64,000 nt of DNA from Chrysemys picta bellii. Its lineage: Eukaryota; Chordata; Testudines; Emydidae. The translations under genes were made by a program, and so were the position numbers. Shown here one piece after another: positions 1 to 11,654 of the stretch. The notes beneath the pieces were generated by a model that worked only from the letters and a program-made list of their open reading frames with translations, was not told where the DNA came from and made no database searches. Position 1 is the first letter of the stretch; each line of letters opens with the position of its first letter. The stretch covers positions 20,675,567-20,739,566 of the forward strand of contig NC_088809.1 of NCBI RefSeq assembly GCF_011386835.1. The letters are read 5' to 3'.

Positions 1-189
1 GAGCTGGGAGCAAGAGGCGCAAGGAGCTAAGAGTGAGAGGGTGTGCTGCTGGAGGCCTGAGGAGCACAAGCGTTATTAGACACCAGGAGGAAGGTCCTGT
101 GGTGAGAATAAGGAAGGTGTTTGGAGGAGGCCATGGGGAAGTAGCCCAGGGAGTTGTAGCTGTCATGCAGCTGTTACAGGAGGCACTAT

Positions 190-403
190 AGACAGCTGCA
201 GTCCACAGGGCCCTGGGCTGGAACCCGGAGTAGAGGGCGGGCCCGGGTTCCCCCCAAACCTCCCAATTGACCTGGACTGTGGGTTCTTCCAGAGGGGAAG
301 GTCTCTGGGCTGTTCCCCAACCCACATGGTGAATCTCTGAGGCAAGAAAATCCGCCAATAAGCGCAGGACCCACCAAGATAGAGGAGGAACTTTGTCACA
401 AAA
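190..403. mobile_element. Unclassified retroelement-like fragment
   Basis: The segment directly upstream of the CR1 remnant (proline- and glycine-rich in translation) resembles, from memory, a dispersed turtle repeat, possibly part of a Gypsy-type LTR element. No terminal repeats, coding domain or target duplication is visible. It stops where the CR1 reading frame begins. Family identity is uncertain. The first 190 bases show nothing recognisable. Confidence 0.25.
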
Positions 404-1525
404 GTCAGTTTTCAGAATGGAGAGCAGTAAATAGTGGTGTCTCCCAGGGGTCTATTCTGGGCCCAGTCCTATTCAACATATTCATAAATGATCTGGAAAA
501 AGGGGTCCCAAAATCTGCAGATGATACAAAATTACTAAAGATAGTTAAGACCCAGGCAGACTGCAAAGAGCTACAAAAGGATCTCTCAAAATGGTGACTG
601 GGCAACAAAATGGCAGATGAAATTTAATGTTGATAAATGCAAAGGAATGCACATTGGAAAACATAATCCCAACTATACATATGAAATGATGGGTCTAAAT
701 TAGCTGTTACCACTCAAGAAAGAGATCTTGGAATCATTGTGGATAGTTCTCTGAAAACATCCACTCAATGTGCAGCGGCAGTCAAAAAAGCGAACAGAAT
801 GCTGGGAATCATTAAGAAAGGGATAGAAAATAGGAGAGAAAATATCATGTTGCCTCTATATAGATCCATGGTATGCCCACATCTTGAATACTGCGTGCAG
901 ATGTGGTCGCCCCATCTCAAAAAAGATACATTGGAATTGGAAAAGGTTCAGAAAAGAGCAACAAAAATGATTAGGGGTATGGAACGGCTTCCGTATGAGG
1001 AGAGATTAATAAGACTGGGACTTTTCAGCTTGGAAAAGAGATGGCTAAGGGGAGATATGGCTGCGATCTATAAAATCATGACTGGTGTAGAGAAACTAGA
1101 TAAGGAAGTGTTGTTTACTCCTTCTCATAACACAAGAACTAGGGGTCACCAAATAAAATTAATAGGCAGCAGATTTAAAACAAATAAAAGGAGGTATTTC
1201 TTCACACAATGCACAGTCAACCTGTGGAACTCCTTGCCAGAGGACGTTGTGAAGGCCAAGACCATAACAGGGTTCAAAGAAGAACTAGATAAATTCACGG
1301 AGGATAGGTCCATCAATGGCTATTAGCCAGGATGGGTAAGGAATGGTGTCCCTAGCCTCTGTTTGCCAGAAGCTGGGAATGGGCGACAGGGGATGGATCA
1401 CTTGATGATTCCCTGTTCTGTTCATTCCCTCTGGGGCACCTGGCATTGGCCACTGTCGGTAGACAGGATACTGGGCTAGATGGACCTTTGGTCTGACCCA
1501 GTAGAGCCATTCTTATGTTCTTATG
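404..1525 (+). mobile_element. CR1 LINE, 5'-truncated, 3' end intact
   Basis: Non-LTR retrotransposon of the CR1 clade. It holds the C-terminal half of the reverse transcriptase, the thumb/C-terminal domain and the 3' UTR. The element begins inside the palm domain (frame [15 protein letters not shown] near 430-475) and ends with TTCTTATG-type octamer repeats at about 1510-1525, the usual CR1 3' terminus. 5' truncation is the normal outcome of target-primed insertion. Its 3' UTR subfamily recurs at 31668-31921. Confidence 0.93.
430..1326 (+). pseudogene. CR1 reverse transcriptase C-terminal half, broken
   Basis: The reading frame starts with palm motif B (GVSQG) followed by a degenerate motif C in which the catalytic YADD/FADD box reads SADD near 520-530. 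An in-frame TGA lies at 595-597. One frame change near 609 and a compensating one near 700 restore the frame. From 739 to 1326 the frame is open for 195 codons, with the family signatures [24 protein letters not shown] and a conserved C-terminus. The methionine at 739 is internal, not a real start. The copy cannot encode a functional enzyme. Confidence 0.9.
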
Positions 1526-1564
1526 TGCATGGGAGAACAGCTGTTCATGCAAGGAAAGCTGGGC

Positions 1565-1790
1565 TCGGGGTTGAGTCACGGGGCTAGGACTAGGGGAATC
1601 CAAGTGCAGTTCCTGATTTCCCCACAGATTGCCATGGGACCGTAAGCAAGTCATTTAATCTCTCTGTGCCTCAGTACTGCCTCTGTAAAATGGGGTGATA
1701 GTTGGCTGTCTCACAGCGGGCTAGGAAGGATGGTTGAGAGGCCCTCACATGCTGTAGTGATGGCGGCTGTAGAGGTACTTAGCCAGCTAG
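1565..1790 (+). mobile_element. MIR-type CORE-SINE
   Basis: The core motifs of the amniote MIR family are readable: AGCAAGTCATTTAATCTCTC, TGTGCCTCAG and CTCTGTAAAATGGGG (1640-1700), followed by the degenerate tail. The copy is diverged, so it is ancient. Confidence 0.7.
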
Positions 1791-1967
1791 GCCTGGATGG
1801 ATGCAGTAGCCAATAAGGGCCTGGTTTTCCTCTCAGAGGTGTCACTCAATTCCACAGATGTCTGTGGTGGTACACCAGGGCAGTGAGAGGAGAATACAGC
1901 TCTAGGACTCTGTTGGATCTCTCGTCTTCATGTATGTATCATCACGTCTTTACTGCACGTGGGGTCC

Positions 1968-2212
1968 TTTGTCCTGAATAATTATTATTGACATTACAGT
2001 AGCTCCTAGCGGTACCAGCTGAGATGAGGGCCCTGTGTGCTAGGACAGAGCAGACACATAGCAAGAGACAGTTCCTATCTGGACGAGGCAAAGGAAGGCT
2101 CCTTAACCCTACTTTACTGATGTGCAACTGTGAGATGGAGGGACTTGACCAAGGTAACTCAAGGAGTCTGTGGTGGAGCTTGGAGTTGGCCCTAGCACCT
2201 TGACTACAAGGT
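1968..2212 (-). mobile_element. MIR/L2-tailed CORE-SINE, reverse orientation
   Basis: Reading the minus strand gives the MIR core (reverse of GGACTTGACCAAGGTAACTC at 2141-2160) followed by an L2-like 3' tail of the type GGCAGGGACTGTCTC..CTAGCACA. The run AATAATTATTATTGA at the plus-strand left edge is the tail end. Body and tail in consistent order argue for one element. Confidence 0.65.
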
Positions 2213-4015
2213 CATGAAGAGTTTTATGTCTCTTGATATGACAGAACATTCCAGTTAAAATGTGCTTCCACTGGCTGATGCTGTCCAGTCAGGAAAGTCT
2301 CAGCCCTCTGCTTTCCAGCCAGTCTCTCTCTCTCCTAACCCCCCTCCCAATACCACACACACTGTGTTGAACTGAAAGCACTTGGTGATTACAAGCATGT
2401 ATTCTTATCTCTCCCACTCCCCCCCGCCTCTCTTTCCTGGGCTTTACCAAGAAATATTTATTAGGTGTCAGCGTGATAAATGAAAAGTCATATTTTGCAG
2501 TGAATTAGTCCAGCCCTGCAGTGGAGTCCAGATCTATAGCCGCAGAGAGATATTAACTGCTTACCACAGAGAGCTATAAAAACCTCATCATTTTCCCTGG
2601 TCCCTGCTCTGTCAGGGGGGAGGAAGGCGAGCTGGGATGTTCACTCAAGACAGGTGGGAAGTAGCTTCAAAAAATCTTCCTTCATCTCTGATTGGAATCC
2701 AGCAATGCTTTTGGCTTGAATGATTTCATTGGGGGCAAGGCAGGTCTTTGCCTGGAGGGGCCGAGGGATGCATGCTGTGGATGTGGCTTTGTTGGAATTG
2801 GTCGTCCTCATCTAATTCCTATCCTATATGGCTGTGTCTTTCCTAGCCCCTACGATCCCAGCACCCTGGCATATTTCTCTCTGCTCTCTGGTATTTATTT
2901 AATTAATGAATGAATTTGCATCATGAATTATTATAATGTTTTCCAAGCCAGCTTTCTTAATGTTTTTTAATCAGAGACACAGGGATTGAAAATATCACAG
3001 GCTAATTTACATTTCTAAGCCACAGTCCACAGCAAAATGTGTATAGCCCTCAGTGCCTTCTACCTCTGTTCCCATTGCCCACCCCTCAAAGAGCGACTCG
3101 AAAGAAATCCCAGATCTCCTTAGAGCCACATTTGCATTCTTGTGCCATCTCCTGCTCCTGACAGCTGGGACTTTGATGTCTGGATGCCCACTGCCCATGC
3201 TGCCAATCCAAGATCTGTGCCCTGGTGCCATCTCTCTTGGCACTTGGCATTGCTTCAAACATCTGAGCGGGAGCTGGACTTCTGATTGCGCTGGGGAAGC
3301 TGGGAATCAGAGCATTTGTTCTCGGAGTTTTACGATATATAAACAATCGCAGCTTCTCATATTCATTAACCCCATCAAAACCACGACCCTGCTGAGCGCC
3401 ACGACTCATTCTCGTCTTAGTGACAGAGACCCTTTAATTGCCTCTGTCTCTCTTGAGCCCCCTAGTGGTGGCGTCAGTTTCCCAAGCCAACCTGCGATCT
3501 AATGGCGAGTCTCCATTTTGGCTGTCATGCCCAAAGCGGCTTGGATTTGGGTGGACTGGATGTCCTCAAAGGGCTCAGATCCATGTACTTCTAAGTTACT
3601 TGGTTGAATCCATCTCCAGAGTTTGGGAGCAACCAAATTACTGTTCTGTGGCCTGTGAGAAACAAATTGCTGGTCTCAGTCCAGTTCCCAATAGGCAGGA
3701 GCTCACATCTCAAACCAGCATTGCACTTGATGCTAACTGGGCTTTTCATCAGAGAGATCATGGACTGAATGGGTCATGCAGGCTGCAGAGTCTGTCTCTC
3801 TAAGCCCATCCCACCACTGCAGGGGTAAGATGTTGGTGGAGCAACGTAGAGGAAGCAAGCATTGGCTATGATCATGCTTGTCCCCGGCATGAAACGTGCT
3901 GACATTTTCTGTTTGGGATTTTGCTGCAATGATTCACCAATGGCTAATAGTTGCCAGTTGATGGCCTGGCAAAATTGACTTTGGAACACACTGGGAGGTA
4001 TATGGTTACATAGAC
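2213..4015. other. No gene; partly AT-rich unique sequence
   Basis: No recognisable repeat or coding domain. The blocks 2445-2530, 2885-3010 and 3295-3375 are AT-rich with TTAATTAATGAATGAATTTGCAT-like composition and could be conserved non-coding elements. A 149-codon open frame (3053-3502, plus) has no recognisable domain and is read as chance. Confidence 0.4.
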
Positions 4016-4296
4016 CAAAAAATAAAGGCTGAGATTTTCACAGGCCTTAGGGGACTTAGTAACTTTGATGGGAACTGAGCATCCAGTTTGAAGCTCTCAG
4101 CTGCATCATGCAAGGTTTGATGTGTCACTTCCATTGGGTGAAACTCACCTCTGTGCAAAGGGCAAACACAATACAAACATCCCTCAGAACACGCAGTTCA
4201 CAGAAATCAGGGGACAAGATCAGGAAAGTCATCTCTTCCATCCCATTGCCAGTAGAGGACCACACCCTACTACCACATTCACTGGCGCATCGGTGT

Positions 4297-4420
4297 AGTG
4301 CCTGGGTTCTCAACCTACGGGTTCTGACCACTGTGCCCGTCCCATATTTGGGGGGGAAGGCCTATCAAGATGAGGAGGCTGTAGTGTGGGAAAGTTGGAG
4401 AACCACTGGGTTGGTGCTTT
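4297..4420. mobile_element. hAT-like fragment with inverted ends
   Basis: The left side carries GGGTTCTCAACC and the right side GTTGGAGAACCACTGG, matching the TTCTCAAC / GTTGAGAA inverted termini of many non-autonomous hAT elements. No 8-base target duplication is evident. The flanks 4016-4296 and 4421-5369 show nothing else I can name, apart from an AT-rich stretch near 4700-4760. Confidence 0.3.
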
Positions 4421-5369
4421 GGCTGGCGAGGCATCCCATACTCCTGGTAGATCCCGTCAGGTACATCTCTAAATCAAAAGCATTTGCAGTGATTAAGCAC
4501 AGTGCTCCACCAGGAGACAGTATATCTGAGGCGAGAACATCAGCTTAGTCCAGGTCATTCTCAGTGCAACAGGCATTTGGCAACAAGTATGCGGATGCCT
4601 TCAAGCGCTCCGAAGCAAGAGCAGCAGGGGGGTGGGAGCTGAGAAGATTCATCGCCTGCAGCTCAGTGGGCTCTTGGGGTTCTTGACATGTTGCTTCCTC
4701 CATTAAATGAAAGTCCACTTCTAATTATATCCCATAATTATAGCCTTCAACCAGAGTGATTTGTGAAGAGAAGGGTCACGGCTATCAAGATCACTCTGAA
4801 ATTGACTGTGCGGTGGAGATTGGTAAACAGCCTTGCCTGGCTACCAGAGCCTGACAGAACCGTAAGGGACTAATGCAAAAAGGCAAGGTACGCAGCTGGA
4901 TTGATAGAAACACTGGCCTCTGGCCCTCAAAGACATTATGTGACAAGTCAGTGAAAGCTGCAAGCACCAGGACGAGCCGTATATTCAGTGCGACAGTTTT
5001 AGACAGAGGTTAAGAATCCTGTGGACTGCTATCAACATCAATGCTCCTGCGCCTGCAGGATTCTGCGTTACCTCACAGAGTACTGGGCTCCCTCTCTCTC
5101 ATGCCCACGCTGCTTAAAACGGACCTGTCATCGGGAGCAAATTGCCAGGGCTGGCAGCCTGTGTTCTGGGCTTGAGGGAGTTTTGCTTCCCTAGGGACAT
5201 GGTGCCCATCCAGGGGACTCTGGCAAGGCCCCCCCAGTCTAGAACCCAAGGTCGCAGAGCTACCAGCTCCCTGCTGCCACACAAGAGCAGCTGTAACCTA
5301 TCTGTGCTCCACTTCCTATGACCCGCTGCCGACACCGACCATGGGAAGTTCTGCCCTAAGGGTTTGACA

Positions 5370-5790
5370 GGCAGCAGCCCCTGGATTCTGATTGGCCCCC
5401 TGCTCTATATAAACCCAAGGGGCATTCCAGGAAGTGTCCAGGGAGCAGAGCAGATCTTCTGTAGCTGCCGTGATGGTTCCTGCTCTTGGACTCCTGGATT
5501 GACCTTGGCTTGATTTGCACTTCGCCTCCTGACTCGGACCCTGAAACCTGGATTCCAACCCTGGATAGCAACCCTGGCCCGGAAGTGACTGTGAACCCCT
5601 CGGCTACTCCTAGCCTCAGGTTCGCCCCTGCTTTGGCTCTTGGCCCTGACTGCCCTTGTTGGGATCCTGGCAACCCTCGAAGTTGAGCAGCCGCAGGAGA
5701 ATCCTAGTGTGAAGAAAGACTGTTCTTCAGGGGCTTGGGTTTCTGGGGCTTCTTCTCCTGTCATCTCTGATGCCAATGGACGGGTTTGAC
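5370..5790 (+). mobile_element. LTR-like fragment with TATA box (Gypsy type?)
   Basis: A TATA-box-like CTATATAAAC sits at about 5403-5412. It is followed by a pyrimidine-rich stretch of repeated CTTGG/CTCCTG/CCTGACTC words, which I associate with Gypsy-type LTRs in turtles. A similar word pattern occurs at 56640-56830. No TG..CA ends, primer site or coding region is seen, so this could be a solo or partial LTR. Small open frames here are not supported as genes. Confidence 0.35.
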
Positions 5791-5987
5791 ACCTATATCA
5801 CCAATGGCTGTAAGTGATGTGCCTCCTGCTTAAACTCGTAGATTCATATACTGAGGCCCCTTTACAATGCTTGGCTCAGGTTAAAGGAGCTTTGGAGTGG
5901 GTGTGGATTACAGCTAGATCCACTCTAGGTCCTGTTACACCGCCAGAGTGGTGTAAAGGGGCCTTAGTGGAAATGACTATCAGGCTT

Positions 5988-6275
5988 ATAGATTCTAAGC
6001 CCAGACTGGACCGTTGTGGTCATCTAGTCTGACCTCCTGCATAGTACAGGCCGTAAGCTTACCCAGAGATTCCTGCATCCAACCCTACAGGCTGTGGGTT
6101 GGTTAGTATTCTTTAAAAAGACACCTTGTCTGGATTTAAAGTCCCCAAGTGATGGAGAATCCACCAGATCCCTTTGGTGTTCTGATCCAGGAGTTGATTG
6201 CCCTCCCTGTTAAATATTGGTGTCTCGTTTCCAGTTTGAATGTTTCCATTTCCGCTTCCGGCCAATGGATCCTCA
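5988..6275 (-). mobile_element. CR1 3' end, reverse orientation
   Basis: On the plus strand the segment begins with the reverse of a CR1 3' terminus (TATAGATTCTAAGCCCAGAC) and continues through the 3' UTR words CATCTAGTCTGACCTCCTGC and GATGGAGAATCCACCAGATC. It is diverged and 5'-truncated. It matches the same subfamily as 9430-9640 and 22848-23085. Confidence 0.85.
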
Positions 6276-6435
6276 CTGCCTGAAATTAACGATGAGTATG
6301 GCGATGGGATGAAAATAGTGATTGTCTTCTAATTTGTAGCTCTCCTGGAGACTTAAAAATCAAGCCAACAGCAGCAGAACAAACCCCTCCAATGGACAGC
6401 TGGAGATGAGAATTTGGAACATTCCCATTCCCCCT

Positions 6436-6640
6436 TTTTTATTTACGGTCGCTCCAAATGGGCCCATTGTGCCAGACGCTGTACAGACACTTAGTAAGAG
6501 ACAACCTCTGACGGAAAGAGCTCATAGTTTAAACAGATGGGGAACTGACACAAAGAAGCTAAGTGACCAGCCCAAGAACTCGAAACTGACCTCTGATCTC
6601 CATCCAGTAGCCTACCTCCAAGGCCATTTTTCCTTTCTTG
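6436..6640 (-). mobile_element. MIR with L2-like tail, reverse orientation
   Basis: From the right, the minus strand gives the MIR core (reverse of CAGATGGGGAACTGACACAA and AAGCTAAGTGACCAGCCCAA) and then the tail (reverse of CCCATTGTGCCAGACGCTGT and AAAGAGCTCATAGTTTAAAC). Confidence 0.75.
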
Positions 6641-8060
6641 TATTTGCTTTGTTGTTTGCTCAGCTAGACATGCTCTGTTATCCCTAAAGCAGATACCACT
6701 ATTCATCCACCCTTCCTTGCGCTCTTCGGGAGCCTGGTATGGATTTTAGTAGATCTCTGTTCTGCCATGATAGTGTAATCCACTGTTCTTCTCCACAGTC
6801 TAGTGGTGGAATACGGGTCTGGATCACTTTTTGGATGAGTCTCTCCCAGAGTGGTTAGAAACTCTGCACCTATAAGCGCCGGGCAATATTTAGTCAGCAG
6901 CACTACTTCTGCTCTCCAGAAGGTTCAATCAAAGCTCCCTGTTCATATGATGGAGTGTAAAACTCCTGACCTCTGCCAACCTGCAAACCTCGGGAGTTGT
7001 GAAAAAAGCGCCATGTTCCCTTCCCAGAGATCATGTGAAGTTCTGAGCAATGCTGCATAGACATCTAGCACTGGAAAGATTCCTCTGAGTGCCGCCTATC
7101 AATCTTGGCTGAGTAGGATACATTTTGGCACAGCTGAACTTTGAGGGCTTGACGAGAGATTGGAAGATCTAACTTTTTCCAACCCAAAGTGATTTCCCTC
7201 CATCGCTCAGGCCCCTGAAGGGGAAAGCATTTCTTTCTGTGACATGCATTTTCCCGTGTTTTAGAAAGATCAGCACAAACCCCCCAATATTGCTTAGATC
7301 TTTCTATCAGTAAGAGTAGGACTTACCAAGAATATCTTTTATTGATTTACAGGGTTCACCTTTATGAACATCCGTACTATTTCTATTTTGACAGAACAAA
7401 GCAATATTAACCATCGGGGCCATAAATCCAGGGCTGGCTTGGAGAAAGCACCCTTCCCTCACCAGGGTATAAGGTTATACAAAATGCATACTCCTAGAGT
7501 TATCATTTATAAACCGGACTAGTTCAACTCCTTTGTTTGACAGGCTTGATTGTGTTCGGTGTGATATATTGCATGTTATAAAAGGGCACTTTGGCTTTAT
7601 CTTGGAAGTACCAACCATGCAAAAATTGCATTTGTCCTTTGAACATAATCTCTGCCTACTAGGATTACTTCGGGACAATCAATATTCTCTCCTCTCAGCT
7701 GGCTAGTCAATCATAAAAACAACCCCGTTACGTCTTTGTTACCATCCCTAGGAGTGGTCAGCAGAAAAGACAGACAACTAAAAATGGACCCAAATCATTC
7801 TAGCTGAATATTCCTTTTAATTTGTGAATGACTCATGCTCGGCGCTAGGTGTTTCTTGACTTGAGGGAATTTCAGTACAATAGTCTACAGTGCTGGACCC
7901 AATGAAGCTCTCCATGGATGTTATTACGTTGTTTGTTGCTGTTGATATAGGTTACTATAGACTTACTTTCTGTAAGGCTTGAACAACCATTCAGCACACA
8001 CATTTGGGGGAGTTATATGGAAACAGGATACAACGTTTGCAGATACAGGGAAAACATCAG
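6641..8060. other. No gene or named repeat seen
   Basis: About 1.4 kb without a recognisable repeat or coding domain. The stretch 7460-7850 is AT-rich, with several low-complexity-free words (AAAATTGCATTTGTCC, TAGCTGAATATTCC), and might hold conserved non-coding sequence. Confidence 0.4.
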
Positions 8061-8064
8061 CCCA

Positions 8065-8170
8065 ATATACAACCTGAATAAAAAAGGCAAGCAAGATACT
8101 GGGTTATATTGTCCTGAATGCCAAATAAGAGATGTTGCCATATAAGGCATTTGTCAGACACCCTTCAACA
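8065..8170 (+). mobile_element. Diverged CR1-like fragment
   Basis: The stretch GGCAAGCAAGATACTGGG..CCATATAAGGCATTTGTCAGAC aligns in my reading with the CR1 segment encoding '[11 protein letters not shown]'. The right side runs into CCAAATTCAGCTCTGGGG, a different short turtle repeat. Weak, based on word similarity only. Confidence 0.35.
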
Positions 8171-8828
8171 CCATTTGGATTAGATGGGCCAAATTCAGCT
8201 CTGGGGTAAATTGGTGCAAATCTGTGGACTTCCCTGGAGTTGTAGCAACTGGGGACTGGCTGTTGCTTCATGTCTGCAACACTGGCCATTGTCCCATGGG
8301 AATGATACAGGATGCAGCGGTGGATGAGAAAGATGACAGAAAACGTAAAGACTTTATATGAGCAGGAACTGATAAGCGGCTTGGTTTTGCTTTAGGTGGG
8401 GAAGAGACTTTGACAATCTGCACATCTCGGTTTGGGTACCTCAAAGGGAATGTTGACATGGCTATAGGTATCCAAGTGTCATATTGACAAGGGGAACCAC
8501 ACCTAGAGGTTGGCAACAACTTTTGGTTCCAAACAAACTTTCCCTTCACTTTATTTTTAAAACATTGAAAATGGTCAAACTGGAAATGAAACTTTTTGTG
8601 CCATCTGCAGGGAAAATGTTTTCAACTTCAGTTTGACAAAACTTTTTTTTTTCATTTTCGGCCTGCTCTGAAAATTGCCAATGAACCAAAAAAATCTGTA
8701 ATTTGCCCCACACTGAGCACAGAAGCCTGATTTTAGGTCATGATAGGTAAGAAGACACAAATTTTTGCAAATCTCTGTTTGTAAAAAGGCAATATAGTTG
8801 TAATATCTGGAGCTTGTGCATATATTGA

Positions 8829-9085
8829 GTAATGGTCTCAAGTTGCAGTGGGGGAGGTCTAGGTTGGATATTAGGAAAAACTTTTTCACTAGGAGGGTGG
8901 TGAAGCACTGGAATGGGTTCCCTAGGGAGGTGGTGGAATCTCCTTCCTTAGAGGTTTTAAGGTCTGGCTTGACAAAGCCCTGGCTGGGATGATTTAGTTG
9001 GGAATTGGTCCTGCTTTGAGCAGGGGGTTGGACTAGATGACCTCCTGAGGTTCCTTCCAGCCCTGACATTCTATGATTCTATGAT
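8829..9085 (+). mobile_element. CR1 3' end
   Basis: It starts in the last coding part (AGTAATGGTCTCAAGTTGCA), runs through the thumb-domain end and 3' UTR (GGGTTGGACTAGATGACCTC) and finishes with tandem ATTCTATG octamers at 9069-9085. It is strongly similar to 13534-14280 and to the reverse of 43620-44658, so it is one of the younger CR1 subfamilies here. The AT-rich run 8550-8720 before it has GAAA/TTTC-type words shared with 31124-31500. Confidence 0.93.
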
Positions 9086-9429
9086 ATTCTGCATCTATGT
9101 TTGGGATCTTTAGAAACTCTTTTGTAATGTATTGACCAAAGCTGTGATGCGTGTCCTTGTCTAGTAGATTATGGTAATTTACAACATTGTACTGTGGATG
9201 AAATTAATTGCACAATTTTGTTGCATTTGAATGCCTTGATGTGAAAAATGAAAGGTGCAATCAGAAATATTTTCATGAGCAACCCATTCTCCTCCACCTC
9301 AACTCCCTCCCAAATACAAAAGTCTCAATACATCGTCAGGGGAACACAGGCTGCTGAGAGCTGCACAAGACAGTGCTGTGTAAAAAACATCTGTGTTAGT
9401 TTTACAGGTGCCTTCCTGGGTGTTCCCTA

Positions 9430-9640
9430 GATTTTTATGGCCAGAAGGGACCATTATGTTCAGCTAATCTGACCTCCTGCAGCACACACGCTTCCACCAT
9501 GCAGTCATGGTGAGTGAGTCATGCAGCCAACACAATAAATTAGGACTGGATTGGAGCATGTTCTTTAGAAAGGTGTCCCATCTTAGTGTAAAGAGTTTTA
9601 AGTGATTGCAAATCCACAGCATCCCTGGGTACCCTTTAAA
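9430..9640 (-). mobile_element. CR1 3' end, reverse orientation
   Basis: GATTTTTATGGCCAGAAGGG, then AATCTGACCTCCTGCAGCAC and GTGATTGCAAATCCACAGC are the reverse of a CR1 3' UTR, diverged from its family. Confidence 0.75.
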
Positions 9641-9647
9641 CTGAGGA

Positions 9648-9705
9648 ACATAGGACTGGAAGGGACCTCCTAGGGCAACCCTTACCCTGGGACTTATTAG
9701 ATTCA
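9648..9705 (-). mobile_element. Second CR1 3' terminus, reverse orientation
   Basis: ACATAGGACTGGAAGGGACC is the reversed 3' terminus of a different CR1 subfamily directly abutting the previous one. It is very short, so either severely 5'-truncated or later deleted. From 9706 to 10175 nothing is recognised. Confidence 0.5.
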
Positions 9706-10294
9706 GAACTGTGAGCTGTATTGACCATATTGGAACCACACAGTTGTCCACCCAGCACGGAGTGCACTCCTAAAGTCCTGTCCCAGCATGCATTGCCTTC
9801 AGCATCAAAGCCGGCATGGATTATTCAGGAAAAGGACAACTTCCTCTCCGTCTGTTCCAAAGTATGATGTTCTTGGCCTTGGCCAAGCATCTGGAGGGCA
9901 CATTTCCAGGACATTACCGGGTGCTCTGTCCACTTCCCAGCGGACAGGCATCCATACCACAACTGACCCTGGATGGCTAACTGAGCAGAGAGGCCAAGGA
10001 ATGAATGGGTCTGGGTTACTGACCTCCCCAGTCAGCACTGGAGGAGGTCCCTCCCGGATCAGACTTGGAGCACATTGGCAAGGTGCGATACAGGGGAAGC
10101 ATGTGCTGCAGATAAGGAGATGACGACTTTGGTCTCCAGGGCTGTCTGCTTGTCACCTTTCCTGACATTCATTTTAACATTGGTTTTCAAACTGGGGGGC
10201 ATGCTCCTTGGGGGCACGCGTGTGTATGTGTGATGAGGTCATCAAGGGTGCAAAGACCCAACTGGCGGAAAAGAATAAGTGATCAGTTGTTCTC

Positions 10295-10584
10295 CAGGTC
10301 CACTGAAGGTGGGACAAGAAGTAATGGGCTTAATCTGCAGCGAGGGAGATTTAGTTTCGATAGTAGCAAAACTTTCTAATGATGAGTGTAATTAAACTCT
10401 GGAATAGGGTTCTAAGGGAGGTTGTGGAATCCCCATCACTGGAGGTTTTTAAGAATGGGTTGGACAAACACTTGACAGGGATGGTCTAAGTTTAGTTGGT
10501 CCTGCCTCAGTGCAGGGGGCTGGATTTGATAAGCTCTCAAGGTCCATTCCAGCCCAACATTTCTAGGTTTCTATGATTCTATAA
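10295..10584 (+). mobile_element. CR1 3' end
   Basis: It begins within the coding end (TGGGACAAGAAGTAATGGGC), passes GGAGGTTGTGGAATCCCCAT and CTTGACAGGGATGGTCTAAG, and ends TTTCTATGATTCTATAA. Same subfamily as 55040-55312. A hAT-like end (GGTTTTCAAACTGGGG, near 10180) lies just upstream without a matching partner. Confidence 0.9.
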
Positions 10585-10831
10585 GGCGGAGGAAGGGCTG
10601 AGGAGGGAGGCCCATGGTCTCTCCCAATGCATGAGGTGGCATCGTCAGAGGCTGATACGCATGTGCCTCCTTGGGAGGTGGTTTCTCCCTGCCCGCACAG
10701 GCTCTGGCACATGCAGGTTGGGGACTGTGTCTGGGCCAGACGACTTATGCCCCTGACACCACCGAAATCACAGGCTGCAGAGGCGAGGGGCACAGTCTGT
10801 CTGTCTGTGCCTGCTGCTAGTTTGGCCTTCA
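10585..10831. other. Short unassigned GC-richer stretch
   Basis: No repeat or coding domain recognised between two CR1 copies that lie in opposite orientation. Confidence 0.35.
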
Positions 10832-11615
10832 CAACCTCTCCTGGAAACAAGTCCCACGGGTTGACTGTGTGCTGTATGAAGAAATACTTCCCTTTGTTGG
10901 GTTTAAACCTGCTGCCTTGTAATTTCAGCAGATGACCCCGTAGTTCCTGTGTGATGCGAAGGGGTAAATAACACTGCCCTATTCACTTTCTCCACGCCAG
11001 TGATGGTTTTTATAGACCTCTGTCATATCCCCCCACTCCAGGCCGTCTCTTTTCTAAGCTGAACAGGGCAAGTCTTTTTAATCTCTGGCATTATGGAAGA
11101 TATTCCAGACCCCTAATAATTTTCATTGCCCTTCTCAGCACCTTTTCCATTTCTAATACATCTTTTCGGAGATCAGGGGACCAGAACTGCACACAGTATT
11201 CAAGATGTGGGTGTATCATGGATTCAGATAGTGGCCTGGCGATGTTTTCCGTTTCATTAGCTATTCCTTTGCTAATGTTCTGTTAGCTTTTTTGACTGCC
11301 GCTGCACATTGAACGGATGTGTTTGGAGAATTATCCACAATGTCTCCAGTATCTCTTGAGCAGTAAGAACCAGTTCAGACCCCATCATTTTGTATATAGA
11401 GTTGGGATTATTTTTTCCAAAGTGCATTAACTTTTCACCTATCAACATTGAATTTCATCTGCCATTTTGTCACCCAGACATCCAATTTAGTGAGATCCCT
11501 TTGCAGCTCTTCACAGTCAGCCTTGGACGCATCGATCTTGAGTAATTTTGTATTGTCTGCAAATTTTGCCACCTCGCTGTTCACCCCTTTTTTCCAGGTC
11601 ATTTATGAAGGATTA
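10832..11615 (-). mobile_element. CR1 LINE internal segment, reverse orientation
   Basis: The minus strand encodes the reverse transcriptase from just after palm motif B (FINDLEK) through the thumb and C-terminal region. The catalytic box reads as a degenerate FADN with nearby frame damage. Unlike usual CR1 copies, the 3' UTR and terminal octamers are missing at the left (10832) edge, so the 3' end was lost after insertion. The coding frame is broken throughout. Confidence 0.88.
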
Positions 11616-11654
11616 GTAAGCGATCTAGAGTGAAAATATCCAGTCTATGATGCC

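Noticed and set aside
3053..3502. 149-codon plus-strand frame with a hydrophobic stretch
   Set aside because: No recognisable domain, no splice or promoter context, and an overlapping frame on the other strand.
4108..4548. 146-codon plus-strand frame
   Set aside because: It crosses a hAT-like fragment (4297-4420) and has no domain signature.
5403..5412. TATA box as evidence for a host gene promoter
   Set aside because: It sits in an LTR-like stretch and no coding exon follows; a retroelement promoter is the simpler reading.
8575..9069. 164-codon minus-strand frame
   Set aside because: It is antisense to the CR1 3' end at 8829-9085 and to AT-rich low complexity.
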